A stretch of 64,000 bases of DNA from Sphingomicrobium sp. Lineage in GTDB: Bacteria; Pseudomonadota; Alphaproteobacteria; Sphingomonadales; Sphingomonadaceae. Below, piece by piece: positions 48,518 through 57,116 of this stretch (positions within the stretch are counted from its first letter, which is position 1; each line of letters begins with the position of its first letter). The notes under the pieces were generated by a model. That model saw only the letters and a program-made list of their open reading frames with translations. It had not been told where the DNA came from and did not search any database. The stretch is taken from the NCBI GenBank assembly GCA_030447545.1, contig JAUJOV010000004.1:26214-90213 (forward strand), written 5' to 3'. Made by a program: the position numbers and the translations under genes.

Positions 48518-48602
48518 GGGGTCTTGCCACATCGGCAAAAGTGTAGGACAGAGGAAAAACCGCTCTGGTTATAAAAAAGAGCCGCAAAAGGGGGCTTTGA
48601 GG

Positions 48603-49169
48603 ATGATCACTCGAATCCGCGAAGTGCGCAGGGCACGCGGAATGACGCTCGACGATGTCGCAAAGCGCTGCAGCCCGCCGACCACTCCGCAAACTGTCGG
48701 CAGGCTCGAGACCGGCACGCGCACGGTGTCGATCGGCTGGCTCAACCGGATCGCCGAGGCGCTTGGCGTCGAGGCAGCGGACCTGGTCGAGGGCGGCGGC
48801 GAAAAGTCGGAGCTTCCCGTGGTCGCGGTGCTCGGCGCCGGAGGCGCTGCGGCCCCCAAGCGCACCGCGGTCGTCGTGCCGCCGCGCAGCGGCCCCGGGC
48901 AGGTCGCGATCATCGCCGCGGCCAGTCTGGGCGACTATCGCTCGGGCGACGAGATCTGGTGCGAGACGCTCGAGGCGGCGCAGTACGGCCGGGCGCTCAA
49001 CCGCGACGTGCTGGTCCCCAGGCCTGCGGGCCGCTTCCTGTTCGGCCGGCTGATCGGCCGCGAGGAAGGCAAGCTCCATCTGCTCCCGCCGGGCGCGGGC
49101 GGGCGTCAGTCGGTGGTCGCCGATCCGCCGTGGATCGCCGTCGCATCGAAGCTGGTGCGGAGCCTTTAG
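48603..49169 (+). CDS. XRE-family HTH regulator with S24-like C-terminus
   Basis: ATG 48603 after AGGGGGCTTTGAGG. HTH_XRE at residues 1-65: MITRIREVRRARGMTLDDVA, TPQTVGRLETGTRTVSIGWL and NRIAEALGVEAADLVE. The C-terminal part (SLGDYRSGDEIWCETLEAAQ, PRPAGRFLFGRLIGREEGKL) resembles the S24/LexA-like fold without the Ala-Gly cleavage site or a clear Ser-Lys pair. 188 aa, intact. The native gene was divergent to DUF6456 before the IS entered between them; 77 bp of upstream sequence remain. Confidence 0.82.
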   Translation: MITRIREVRRARGMTLDDVAKRCSPPTTPQTVGRLETGTRTVSIGWLNRIAEALGVEAADLVEGGGEKSELPVVAVLGAGGAAAPKRTAVVVPPRSGPGQVAIIAAASLGDYRSGDEIWCETLEAAQYGRALNRDVLVPRPAGRFLFGRLIGREEGKLHLLPPGAGGRQSVVADPPWIAVASKLVRSL

Positions 49170-49218
49170 CGGCCGCGGCGGTTCTCAGCGCCCGAGCCGG
49201 CTTTCAGGAGCGCGACGC

Positions 49219-49323
49219 ATGTTCTTCTTCTTCAACAACCGTATGGGCTGCGGGACGTCGCTGCTGATCACCGCGGCGGGAACGCTTCTGCTGCTCCTGC
49301 TGATGGGCTGGATCAACTTCTAA
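49219..49323 (+). CDS. 34-aa single-TM microprotein
   Basis: ATG 49219, with CAGGAG 6 nt upstream, encodes MFFFFNNRMGCGTSLLITAA followed by a run of Leu and the end MGWINF. One TM helix with a short N-terminal Phe-rich segment. The good ribosome site and the shape support a real small membrane protein. Function unknown. It is convergent with the CBS gene, 5 bp away. Confidence 0.55.
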   Translation: MFFFFNNRMGCGTSLLITAAGTLLLLLLMGWINF

Positions 49324-49328
49324 AGCGC

Positions 49329-49757
49329 TTACTGCTGGTGCTGGCCGCCTTCTGCGCTGACGCCCTCCAGCGCATGCTCTGCACATTCGTCGTCGGCCTC
49401 CCGGCTGAGGTCGCCGAGGCTGATGATCCCGCACAGCCGCTCGTTCTCGTCGAGCACCGGAAGCCGCCGCACCTGCGCTTCGGCCATCCTCATCGCGACT
49501 TCCTCGACGTCGTCGTGGATCCGGGCGCAGACCACGCCGGTCGTCATCAGCTCGCGCACCGGGGTGTCGGGGCCGTGGCCGTGCGCCACTCCGCGAACCG
49601 CAATGTCGCGGTCGGTGATCATGCCGATCAGCCGGTCGCCCTCGGTCACGGGAATCGAGCCCGAGTCGGAGCTGAGCATGAACGACGCCGCCTCGCGCGC
49701 GGTCTGGTCGGGCCGCACCGTCTCGACTTCGCGAGTCATTACATTGCTGACTTTCAT
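49329..49757 (-). CDS. CBS-domain pair protein
   Basis: Two CBS domains make the whole 142-aa protein: MKVSNVMTREVETVRPDQTA with GSIPVTEGDRLIGMITDRDI, then ELMTTGVVCARIHDDVEEVA with RRLPVLDENERLCGIISLGD. It ends in a short acidic tail. CBS pairs bind adenine nucleotides and regulate partners; free-standing ones like this are often stress proteins. RBS AGGAGATTCCC at ATG 49757. Intact. Confidence 0.9.
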   Translation of the reverse strand: MKVSNVMTREVETVRPDQTAREAASFMLSSDSGSIPVTEGDRLIGMITDRDIAVRGVAHGHGPDTPVRELMTTGVVCARIHDDVEEVAMRMAEAQVRRLPVLDENERLCGIISLGDLSREADDECAEHALEGVSAEGGQHQQ

Positions 49758-49826
49758 GGGAATCTCCTGCTTGAACGGCAGGTCAACGCATGAGGGCCCG
49801 CGCTATTTCCGCACCCCTGACGAGCG

Positions 49827-51848
49827 TCAGGGCAGGTTCTCCGTCAGCAGGTCGTAGGTCGCGACCAGCTCGTCCTTCTGGTTGAAGATCTCGACCGCCC
49901 AGCGCACCTGGCCCGTCTCCTCCGACTTGATCGACTTGGCGCGCACGCTGAGCTCGACCCGCATCGAATCACCCGGATAGAGCGGGGTGAGGAAGCGCAG
50001 GTTCTCGAGGCCGGTGTTGGCAAGCACCGGACCCGGATCGGGATCGACGAACAGCCCGGCGGCGAAGCTCAGGACCAGATAGCCGTGGGCGACGCGGCCC
50101 TCGAAGATGGGCGAGGCCCTGGCTGCTTCCTCGTCCATGTGCGCGTAGAATTTGTCGCCGGTGAAGTGGGCGAAATGCTCGATGTCCTCGAGGCTGACGG
50201 TGCGGCTTTCGGTATTCCACGTGTCGCCGATGGAAAGCTCGCTCATCCTGAGCCGGAACGGGTGGGTTTCGATCGCGCGCTTGGGTGCGCCGGGCACGTA
50301 TTGGCCGGTGATCGCTGCGATCATCAAAGGCGAAGACTGGAGCGCGGTGCGCTGCATGTAGTGCTTGACGCCGCGGATGCCGCCCATTTCCTCGCTTCCG
50401 CCGGCGCGGCCGGGGCCGCCGTGGACCAGCACCGGCAAGGGCGACCCGTGGCCGGTCGATTCCTTGTGGTTGGTGCGGTCGATGATCAGCATGCGCCCGT
50501 GATAGGCCGCGGTCGAGGCGATGAAGTCGCGCGCAGCCTCGGGCGAATGGGTGAAAAGCGACAATGCGAGGCTGCCGCGGCCGCGGTTGGCAAGCGCGAT
50601 TGCGTCAGCAAGGTCGCGGTACGGCATGATGGTCGAGACGGGCCCGAACGCCTCGACGTCGTGAACCGCCTCGGCGCCCCACGGGTCGTCGGTGCGAAGC
50701 AGCACCGGCGGGAAGAAGGCTCCGCCGGGGATCGGCGGGTCGGCCGAGGGGTCGCCGGCAACGACCCGCGCCCCAGCGGCCTCAAGCTCGGCGATCTTCT
50801 GGCGGACATCGTCGCGCTGGGCGAGGCTGACGAGCGCGCCCATGCGCGTGTCTTCCGAGCGCGGGTCGCCGACCTTCGTCTTGGACAGGCGCTCGCCAAG
50901 CGCCTGCTCGACCGCGTCGAGATAGTCTGCCGGGGCGATCGCGCGGCGGATCGCGGTGCATTTCTGGCCCGCCTTGACCGTCATTTCGATCGCCACTTCG
51001 CGCACGAAGAGATCGAACTCGGGCGTGCCGGGCGCCGCGTCTGGGCCGAGGACCGAGGCATTGAGGCTGTCCTGCTCGGCGATGAAGCGTACCGATTCGC
51101 GCATCACCGCGGGGTGATTGCGCAGCTTCGACGCAGTCTTCGCCGAGCCGGTGAAGCTTACGATGTCCTGGCCGGTCAAATGGTCGAACAGGTCGCCGAC
51201 TCCGCCGACGATCAGCTGGACCGAGCCCGGCTGAAGCAGGCCCGTGTCGATCATCACGCGGAAGGCCGCTTCGGCGACAAAAGCGGTGGCGGACGCCGGC
51301 TTCACGATCACCGGCACGCCCGCGAGCAGGGCGGGGGCGAGCTTTTCGAGCATGCCCCAGACGGGGAAGTTGAACGCGTTGATCTGGACAGCGGCGCCCT
51401 GGAGCGAGGTGTAGACGTGCTGGCCGACGAACGTGCCGGTCTTCGACAGGGGCTCGAGCGGCCCGTCGAGCAGGACGTGCGCGTCGGGAAGGTCGCGGCG
51501 GCCCTTCGACGAGAAGGAGAAGAGCGTGCCCGCGCCGCCCTCGATGTCGATCCAGCCGTCCTTGCGCGTCGCCCCGGTCAGGTAGCTGAGCTCGTACAGC
51601 TCCTCCTTGCGCGCCATGATGGCGAGGCCAAGGCCCTTGAGCATTCGAGCGCGCTCGTGGAACGTCATTCGGCGCAGCGCGGGCCCGCCGACTTCGCGCG
51701 CGTGGCGGAGCATCCCGCCAAAATCGAGCCCACCCGATCCTGTTGTGGCGACGGCGGCACCGTCGATGGCGCTCGCGAGCTCGGCAAGATTGCCGGTGCC
51801 GGCGGTCCAGTGATCGAGGGCATAGTTGAGCAGTTGCGCGGTCTTCAT
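49827..51848 (-). CDS. paaZ: PaaZ: oxepin-CoA hydrolase / semialdehyde dehydrogenase
   Basis: ATG 51848 is preferred (MKTAQLLNYALDHWTAGTGN). The N-terminal ~520 residues are an aldehyde dehydrogenase with VIVKPASATAFVAEAAFRVM, FTGSAKTASKLRNHPAVMRE, the catalytic Cys in VKAGQKCTAIRRAI, and the C-terminal GRAGGSEEMGGIRGVKHYM. Residues 530-673 form a MaoC-type hydratase (LEDIEHFAHFTGDKFYAHMD, FEGRVAHGYLVLSFAAGLFV). PaaZ opens the oxepin-CoA ring and oxidises the aldehyde in phenylacetate catabolism. About 673 aa. It is 2 kb from paaG but separated by three unrelated genes. Confidence 0.93.
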   Translation of the reverse strand: MKTAQLLNYALDHWTAGTGNLAELASAIDGAAVATTGSGGLDFGGMLRHAREVGGPALRRMTFHERARMLKGLGLAIMARKEELYELSYLTGATRKDGWIDIEGGAGTLFSFSSKGRRDLPDAHVLLDGPLEPLSKTGTFVGQHVYTSLQGAAVQINAFNFPVWGMLEKLAPALLAGVPVIVKPASATAFVAEAAFRVMIDTGLLQPGSVQLIVGGVGDLFDHLTGQDIVSFTGSAKTASKLRNHPAVMRESVRFIAEQDSLNASVLGPDAAPGTPEFDLFVREVAIEMTVKAGQKCTAIRRAIAPADYLDAVEQALGERLSKTKVGDPRSEDTRMGALVSLAQRDDVRQKIAELEAAGARVVAGDPSADPPIPGGAFFPPVLLRTDDPWGAEAVHDVEAFGPVSTIMPYRDLADAIALANRGRGSLALSLFTHSPEAARDFIASTAAYHGRMLIIDRTNHKESTGHGSPLPVLVHGGPGRAGGSEEMGGIRGVKHYMQRTALQSSPLMIAAITGQYVPGAPKRAIETHPFRLRMSELSIGDTWNTESRTVSLEDIEHFAHFTGDKFYAHMDEEAARASPIFEGRVAHGYLVLSFAAGLFVDPDPGPVLANTGLENLRFLTPLYPGDSMRVELSVRAKSIKSEETGQVRWAVEIFNQKDELVATYDLLTENLP

Positions 51849-51983
51849 GGGCGCGCGCTGTACGACGAACATCACGGCTTCCCAAGCCCTCCGGAGCGAT
51901 TGGAAAGGCTTTGCAGGCCCTTGCTTTCAGGCCTGAGCTTTCCGTGCTTCACCTCCATCCAGCCCCGCCCTACGGAAGAGCGG

Positions 51984-52349
51984 ATGAGCCGCCTCCTGAT
52001 TCTGCGCATCGCTTTCTGGGCGGCCGCCTTCTTCTCGCTGTACATGGCGTGGCTGCCGGATCCGCCGCAGGTGCCCGGGACCTACGGCGACAAGGTCCAG
52101 CACATGCTCGCCTTTGCGACGCTCGCGATGCTCGCCTCGCTCGCGTACCCCGCGGTAAGCCTTGTCGCCATCGGCCTGGCTTTGTCGTCATTCGGCGCAG
52201 CGATCGAGCTCATCCAGACGATTCCGTCGATCAGCCGCGACGGCTCCTTCGGTGACCTGGTCGCGGATATCGGAGGAGCGACGGTCATCCTGCTGCTGGT
52301 CGCCCGCACGCGCAGGCGGATGGCGGCCAGCGCCGACCAGAAAGGCTGA
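51984..52349 (+). CDS. VanZ-like membrane protein
   Basis: 121 aa with 3-4 TM helices: LLILRIAFWAAAFFSLYMAW, MLAFATLAMLASLAYPAVSL, GLALSSFGAAIELIQTIPSI and the closing FGDLVADIGGATVILLLVAR. The patterns DKVQHMLAFATL and FGDLVADIGG are the VanZ-family signature (H and D positions). ATG 51984 follows GGAAGAGCG. Divergent to paaZ, with no sign of a link to it. Envelope role inferred from the family; teicoplanin resistance should not be assumed. Confidence 0.8.
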   Translation: MSRLLILRIAFWAAAFFSLYMAWLPDPPQVPGTYGDKVQHMLAFATLAMLASLAYPAVSLVAIGLALSSFGAAIELIQTIPSISRDGSFGDLVADIGGATVILLLVARTRRRMAASADQKG

Positions 52350-52420
52350 CCTGGGGCTTGCGCCCGGGCTGCTCCTGCGGCAATTCAGCGGCAGGGCAAA
52401 ACCGCGGCTTGGGGCCATAA

Positions 52421-53008
52421 ATGCACAATATATTCAAAGCTTTGGCGTTAACTGCAATTTGCGCGCTCGCCGCCTGCTCGACGGTCAGCAAGGCGCCGGT
52501 GAAGCAGGCCGCTGCGCCAGCCGCGGCCAAGCGCGCGGGCGAGCCAATTCCCTATCGCTGGACCCACGGTCACGCGGAAAAGGCGCACAAGGCGATGCTC
52601 GCGACCTTCGCCCGCGGCGGCCTCAAGCCCGGCGAATATGTCTGGACGACGCAGGTGCCCAAGCAAGGCGAGACCAGGATCGTGATCGATCTCATGGCCC
52701 AGATGGCCTATGCCTTCCGCGGCGAGCAGTTGGTCGGCGCATCCACCATCTCGACCGGCAAGAAGGGCAAGGTCACGCCGCTCGGCTACTGGCCGGTGCT
52801 CGAAAAGAAGAAGTTCCACCGCAGCCGCAAGTACAACAATGCGCCGATGCCCTTCATGCAGCGGCTCGACCAATATGGCATTGCGCTGCACGGCGGGGCG
52901 AACCCCGGGTATCCGGCGAGCAACGGCTGCGTGCGGCTGCCGATGAAGTTCGCCGAGAAGCTCTACGCGCTGACGAGTGTCGGAACGCAGGTGGTGATCG
53001 AAGGCTAG
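52421..53008 (+). CDS. L,D-transpeptidase (YkuD domain), lipoprotein
   Basis: The signal peptide MHNIFKALALTAICALAAC has lipobox LAAC. The YkuD domain starts about residue 85 (TRIVIDLMAQMAYAFRGEQL, STISTGKKGKVTPLGYWPVL) and reaches the active site HGGANPGYPASNGCVRLPMK with catalytic Cys near residue 168. 195 aa. It would form 3-3 peptidoglycan cross-links or attach lipoproteins in the periplasm. Its stop shares CTAG with the convergent CPBP gene (53,005-53,008). Confidence 0.9.
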   Translation: MHNIFKALALTAICALAACSTVSKAPVKQAAAPAAAKRAGEPIPYRWTHGHAEKAHKAMLATFARGGLKPGEYVWTTQVPKQGETRIVIDLMAQMAYAFRGEQLVGASTISTGKKGKVTPLGYWPVLEKKKFHRSRKYNNAPMPFMQRLDQYGIALHGGANPGYPASNGCVRLPMKFAEKLYALTSVGTQVVIEG

Positions 53009-53670
53009 CTTTCGCGCAGCAATCGGTAGCCGAGCGTGAAGCTCGCGACATTGTAGCTCGCGTGCATCCACATCGCGAGCAGAAGGCTGGTGCTCAGCAA
53101 ATAGGCGCCGCCGAGCACCAAGCCGGCAATGGTTGCGAAGACCATGCCGACGCGGCCGAGATAGCCGTGGGCGACCCCGAACAGCAGGCTTGATATCAGC
53201 AAGGCGGGGCCAAGGCCCACCAGCCCCGCAAGGTACCAGAGGAGGAAGCCGCGGAAGGCGATTTCCTCGCCAATGGCCGCGAGGCTGCCGGAGGCGTAGG
53301 CGGGCGCGAGCTCGCGGCGGCTGTCGGGCATCAAGTGCGCATAGCGCCGGTAGTAGCCCAGCGCCGTCTGCCGGAAGGGCCCGGCGCTCAACCAGGCGGC
53401 CGCGAGCAGGAGCAGCGGCCAGGCTGCGGCGAGCGCAGCCGCGAGCACAGGCCGCTCTCCGGCCCAGCCGGTGAGACCGAACTCGCCGGCCGGACGGCCG
53501 GCGGCATGCCAGGCGAGCAGCACGGCCGCGCCAATCCCGAGGCCGGTGATTGCCCCGGCCTTGAAGAAGGCGAGCCGCGGCGAGCGCTTCAGGAATTCGG
53601 GGTCGGCAAAGGCCTGGGCCGCACAGACGAACAGGATCGCGCCGGCAAGGATATGGTCGATCGGCTCCAC
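53005..53670 (-). CDS. CPBP-family intramembrane metalloprotease
   Basis: The GTG start at 53670 is the best available. Six to seven TM helices. The CPBP motifs are IGEEIAFRGFLLWYLAGLVG (EExxxR) near residue 135, ISSLLFGVAHGYLGRVGMVF (FxxxH) and AMWMHASYNVASFTLGY (HxxxN). 221 aa, intact. CAAX-like intramembrane proteases; substrate unknown. It lies 10 bp downstream of paaG on the same strand, so it could be co-transcribed with it. Confidence 0.85.
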   Translation of the reverse strand: MEPIDHILAGAILFVCAAQAFADPEFLKRSPRLAFFKAGAITGLGIGAAVLLAWHAAGRPAGEFGLTGWAGERPVLAAALAAAWPLLLLAAAWLSAGPFRQTALGYYRRYAHLMPDSRRELAPAYASGSLAAIGEEIAFRGFLLWYLAGLVGLGPALLISSLLFGVAHGYLGRVGMVFATIAGLVLGGAYLLSTSLLLAMWMHASYNVASFTLGYRLLRES

Positions 53671-53680
53671 CGGCGTGGTG

Positions 53681-54469
53681 TCAGCGGCCGAAGAAGCTCG
53701 GCGGGCGCTTTTCCAGGAAGGCCGCGACGCCTTCGCGATAGTCGTGCGTGAAGCCGAGGCGGCGCATCGCGTCGCGCTGGTGGTTTAGTTCCTGGTCGAG
53801 CGTGTGCGACCAGCTTTCCCGGATCATCCTCTTGATCGCAGCAAGGCCGAGCGGCGGGAGCGCGGCGAGCTTGTCGGCAAGCGCCTGGACTTCCGTGTCG
53901 AGGGCTTCGTCGTCGACGCAGTTCCAGATCAGGCCCCATTGCGCGGCGGTCTCCGCCGGCAGCGGCTCGCCGGTCAGCGCGAGGCCCATCGCGCGTGCCT
54001 GGCCGACCAGCCGCGGGAGCACCCATGTGCCGCCGCTGTCGGGAATGAGGCCGATCGCGGAGAAGCTCTGGATAAACTTCGCCGATCGCGCGGCGACGAC
54101 AATGTCGCAGGCGAGCGCGATGTTCGCGCCCGCGCCGGCAGCGACTCCGTTGACGCGCGCGATCACCGGCTGGGGAAGTGCGACGAGCTTGCGGATCAGC
54201 GGGTTCCAGCAGGTCTCGACGGTCATCCCGAGGTCGACCGGGTGATCGCCGGCGGCGACCGAGCGGTCGCCCAGGTCCTGCCCGGGGCAGAACCCGCGGC
54301 CGGCGCCGGTAAGGATGAGCACGCGCGCATCTCCCAGCAGAGTCGAGCGCGTCCTTGACCTCCGAGTGCATCTGGGCGTTGAACGCGTTGGCCTTGTCGG
54401 GGCGATTGAGCGTGATCCGGGCGATCGGCCCGTCAGCCTCGGGAAGATGATGGTCTCATATTCGGCCAT
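53681..54469 (-). CDS. paaG: PaaG: 1,2-epoxyphenylacetyl-CoA isomerase (5' frameshifts)
   Basis: From ATG 54469 (AEYETIIFP) the frame is disturbed between about 54,440 and 54,335; the segment NAQMHSEVKDALDSA is readable in another frame. After that it is open: LLGDARVLILTGAGRGFCPG, QDLGDRSVAAGDHPVDLGMT, AVNG-type VNGVAAGAGANIALACDIVV, FIQSFSAIGLIPDSGGTWVL and the end YREGVAAFLEKRPPSFFGR. The GFCPGQDLGDR and DLGMTVE motifs are close to E. coli PaaG and separate it from generic enoyl-CoA hydratases. About 262 aa. Divergent from paaI. Confidence 0.9.
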   Translation of the reverse strand: MAEYETIIFPRLTGRSPGSRSIAPTRPTRSTPRCTRRSRTRSTLLGDARVLILTGAGRGFCPGQDLGDRSVAAGDHPVDLGMTVETCWNPLIRKLVALPQPVIARVNGVAAGAGANIALACDIVVAARSAKFIQSFSAIGLIPDSGGTWVLPRLVGQARAMGLALTGEPLPAETAAQWGLIWNCVDDEALDTEVQALADKLAALPPLGLAAIKRMIRESWSHTLDQELNHQRDAMRRLGFTHDYREGVAAFLEKRPPSFFGR

Positions 54470-54515
54470 GGCGCTCTCCCTTCGCGACTGACACGCGCCT
54501 ACGAACAAAATGGAT

Positions 54516-54532
54516 GCTGAAACAAGTTCAGC
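54516..54532. promoter_or_regulatory. Palindrome between divergent paaG and paaI
   Basis: GCTGAAACAAGTTCAGC (6+5+6) lies centrally in the 82-bp gap between paaG and the paaI-paaABCE operon. Outer arms CCTACG (54,498-54,503) and CGTAGG (54,538-54,543) form a second dyad around it. A binding site for a paa repressor of TetR or GntR type is plausible; no regulator gene of this kind is in the window. Confidence 0.5.
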
Positions 54533-54551
54533 TTGGGCGTAGGGGCGCGGC

Positions 54552-54981
54552 ATGAACGCGGGGACGAACTCGCCAACCGCGTCGCTCATGCGTGATGCTC
54601 CTCGGCCGAAGGCACCGGACCAACCTGGGGCATCGTGATCGAGGAGGCGCGGCTCGGCCGTGCTCGCCTGTCGATGGTTCTTCGCGAGGACATGCTCAAC
54701 GGCCACCGCACGGCGCATGGCGGCATCGTCTTCGCGCTTGCCGACACCGCCTTCGCCTATGTCTGCAACGGCAGGAACGAGCGCACCGTCGCGGCGCAGG
54801 CCGGAATCGTCTTCCTCGACAGCGCGCAGGCGGGCGAGACGCTGGTTGCGGAGGCGGAGGAGCTTTCGACCAGCGGGCGGAGCGGGTCACGCGCGTCGCG
54901 GTGCGCACCGTGGAAGGCCGCGCGATCGCCGAGTTCACCGGCTATTCGCGTACGATCGGCGGAGCGGTCGTCGAGATTTGA
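54552..54981 (+). CDS. paaI: PaaI: hotdog-fold acyl-CoA thioesterase (frameshifted)
   Basis: ATG 54552 is a likely start, followed in shifted frames by [10 protein letters not shown] and [20 protein letters not shown]. The core reads [40 protein letters not shown] and [20 protein letters not shown]; GHxxxHGG with Asp in ALADTAF is the hotdog catalytic region. A further shift near 54,870 leads to [20 protein letters not shown]. About 143 aa, as for PaaI, which hydrolyses stalled phenylacetyl-CoA intermediates. First gene of the paaIABCE operon. Confidence 0.85.
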
Positions 54982-55012
54982 ACGTTACAGCCCCAGAGGT
55001 TACATCGCGGCC

Positions 55013-55993
55013 ATGTATACGACCGAGCTTCAGAAGACGGCGAACATCGATAATCTCGAGGATCCCGAGCTGCTCGAGGCGTTCGAGGCGCGCGTCGCGG
55101 CGGACGAGTTCATCGAGCCCAAGGACTGGATGCCCGAAGCCTACCGGCGCACTCTGACGCGGCAGATCAGCCAGCACGCGCACAGCGAGATCGTCGGCAT
55201 GCTGCCCGAGGGCAACTGGATCACTCGCGCGCCCTCGCTTCGGCGCAAGGCGATCTTGCTCGCCAAGGTGCAGGACGAGGCGGGCCATGGCCTCTACCTT
55301 TATTGCGCGGCCGAGACGCTCGGCACCAGCCGCGACGAGATGACCGAGGGGTTGCTCGCCGGCAAAGCCAAGTATTCGACCATCTTCAATTATCCGACGC
55401 TCACTTGGGCGGACATCGGCGCGATCGGCTGGCTGGTCGACGGAGCGGCGATCATGAACCAGGTGCCGCTGCAGCGCACGAGCTACGGGCCATACGCGCG
55501 CGCGATGGTGCGCGTGTGCAAGGAAGAAAGCTTCCACCAGCGCCAGGGTTTCGAGATCATGATCGCGATGGCCAACGGCACGCCCGAGCAGAAGCGGATG
55601 GCTCAGGACGCGCTCAACCGCTGGTGGTGGCCCTCACTGATGATGTTCGGACCGCCCGACGAAATGAGCCCGAACACCGCGCAGTCGATGCGCTGGCGAA
55701 TCAAGCGCGAGACCAATGACGAGCTTCGCCAGAAGTTCGTCGACATCACTGTGCCGCAGGCGGATTTCCTCGGCCTCAGCATCCCCGACCCCGACCTCAA
55801 GTGGAACGAGGAGAAGGGCGGCTACGACTTCGGCGCTGTCGACTGGGACGAGTTCTACGCGGTAGTCCGCGGCGAAGGCCCGGTCGCCAGGGAGCGGCTG
55901 GAAGCACGGCAGAAGGCGTGGGACGAGGGCGCCTGGGTGCGCGAAGCCGCCGCTGCGTTCGAGGCCAAGCGGCGGACAAGGCAGGCAGCTTGA
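55013..55993 (+). CDS. paaA: PaaA: epoxidase catalytic subunit
   Basis: 326 aa, intact. The di-iron ligands are in [20 protein letters not shown] (E..H) and [20 protein letters not shown] (EExxH). Other PaaA marks are [40 protein letters not shown] and [20 protein letters not shown]. It forms the ring-1,2-epoxidase with PaaC and PaaB, converting phenylacetyl-CoA to its epoxide with O2 and electrons from PaaE. ATG 55013; the stop overlaps the paaB start. Confidence 0.96.
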   Translation: MYTTELQKTANIDNLEDPELLEAFEARVAADEFIEPKDWMPEAYRRTLTRQISQHAHSEIVGMLPEGNWITRAPSLRRKAILLAKVQDEAGHGLYLYCAAETLGTSRDEMTEGLLAGKAKYSTIFNYPTLTWADIGAIGWLVDGAAIMNQVPLQRTSYGPYARAMVRVCKEESFHQRQGFEIMIAMANGTPEQKRMAQDALNRWWWPSLMMFGPPDEMSPNTAQSMRWRIKRETNDELRQKFVDITVPQADFLGLSIPDPDLKWNEEKGGYDFGAVDWDEFYAVVRGEGPVARERLEARQKAWDEGAWVREAAAAFEAKRRTRQAA

Positions 55994-56274
55994 GCAGTGA
56001 CTGGCCGCTCTGGGAAGTTTTCGTCCGCAGCAAGGGCGGCCTTTCGCATCGCCACGTTGGCAGCGTTCATGCTCCTGACGCGCAGCTCGCGCTGCGCCAC
56101 GCGCGCGACACCTATACGCGGCGCATGGAAGGGGTGAGCCTGTGGGTCGTGCCGTCGAAAGAGATCATTGCAAGCGTTCCTGACGAGGCGGGGCCGATGT
56201 TCGAGCCCGCGGCCGACAAGATCTACCGCCATCCGACCTTCTACGACATCCCCGACGAGGTGAAGCACATCTGA
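55990..56274 (+). CDS. paaB: PaaB: epoxidase subunit
   Basis: A TTG start at 55990 overlaps the paaA TGA (TTGA), implying translational coupling; there is no ATG that keeps the conserved N-terminus. [60 protein letters not shown] and the end [18 protein letters not shown] are standard PaaB. 94 aa. PaaB bridges two AC heterodimers in the epoxidase complex. Confidence 0.95.
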   Translation: MSSDWPLWEVFVRSKGGLSHRHVGSVHAPDAQLALRHARDTYTRRMEGVSLWVVPSKEIIASVPDEAGPMFEPAADKIYRHPTFYDIPDEVKHI

Positions 56275-57116
56275 TGCCGTCGCTGCCGCCGATCCGGCCC
56301 GAGGATGAGGCGGTCGCTCAGCGCGCACGGCTGACGGGGGTGTTCGACGCACCGGCCGAGCAGGCCGATTCGGCACGCTTCGATTATTTGCTGCGGCTCG
56401 GCGACGATGCCTTGATTCTGGGACAGCGTCTCGGTGAATGGTGCGGCCATGCGCCGGCGCTGGAAGTCGACCTTTCGCTTGCCAACCTCGCGCTCGACCT
56501 GATCGGCCAGGCGACGCACCTGCTCAACGAGGCGGGTGAGTGCGAGGGGGAGGGCAGGGACGGCGACGCGCTCGCCTTTCACCGGGACGTGCTCGATTTC
56601 AGGAACTGCCTGCTGGTCGAGCAGCCGAACGGCGACTTCGCGCGCACGATCGCGCGTCATCTTCTCTACTCCACATGGCAGCATATGCTGCTCGAGCGAC
56701 TGACCGGCTCGACCGATCGCTTCCTCGCGGAGTTCGCGGCCAAGGCGATCAAGGAAATCGCCTATCACCGCGAGCTCGCGGCCGAATGGAGCGTGCGCCT
56801 CGGCGACGGCACCGAGGAGAGCGCGCGGCGGATGGCCGACGGGCTCGACTGGTGCTGGCGCTTCATCCCCGAGTTGTTCGAGGTCGACGAGAGTCTCGAA
56901 GCGCTGATCGGCCGCGGCAGCGCGCCCGACCCACGGCAGTTCGAGGAAGCGTATCGCTCGAGCATCGCCACGGTGCTCGGCGAAGCGAAGCTGCAGGCAC
57001 CGGCCGACCAGCGCCCGATCCTCGGCGGCCGGCGCGGCCACCACAGCGAGCACCTCGGGCACCTGCTGGCGGCCATGCAGTTCCTTCCGCGCACCTACCC
57101 GCAAGCCCGCTGGTAA
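56274..57116 (+). CDS. paaC: PaaC: epoxidase structural subunit
   Basis: 280 aa, intact, starting on the last base of the paaB stop (TGATG). RFDYLLRLGDDALILGQRLG, EWCGHAPALEVDLSLANLAL, DLIGQATHLLNEAGECEGEG and KEIAYHRELAAEWSVRLGDG are PaaC motifs of the ferritin-like non-catalytic partner of PaaA. The end LGHLLAAMQFLPRTYPQARW is typical. Directly followed by paaE (TAATG overlap); no paaD lies between. Confidence 0.95.
   Translation: MPSLPPIRPEDEAVAQRARLTGVFDAPAEQADSARFDYLLRLGDDALILGQRLGEWCGHAPALEVDLSLANLALDLIGQATHLLNEAGECEGEGRDGDALAFHRDVLDFRNCLLVEQPNGDFARTIARHLLYSTWQHMLLERLTGSTDRFLAEFAAKAIKEIAYHRELAAEWSVRLGDGTEESARRMADGLDWCWRFIPELFEVDESLEALIGRGSAPDPRQFEEAYRSSIATVLGEAKLQAPADQRPILGGRRGHHSEHLGHLLAAMQFLPRTYPQARW

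Noticed and set aside
48496-48602. Outward promoter from the right IS end driving the XRE gene
   Set aside because: A TATAAT hexamer is there, but no acceptable -35 is 16-18 bp upstream.
50085-52349. A 754-codon open frame on the plus strand over paaZ
   Set aside because: Only its last ~120 codons (VanZ-like, from 51,984) look like protein; the rest is the shadow of paaZ.
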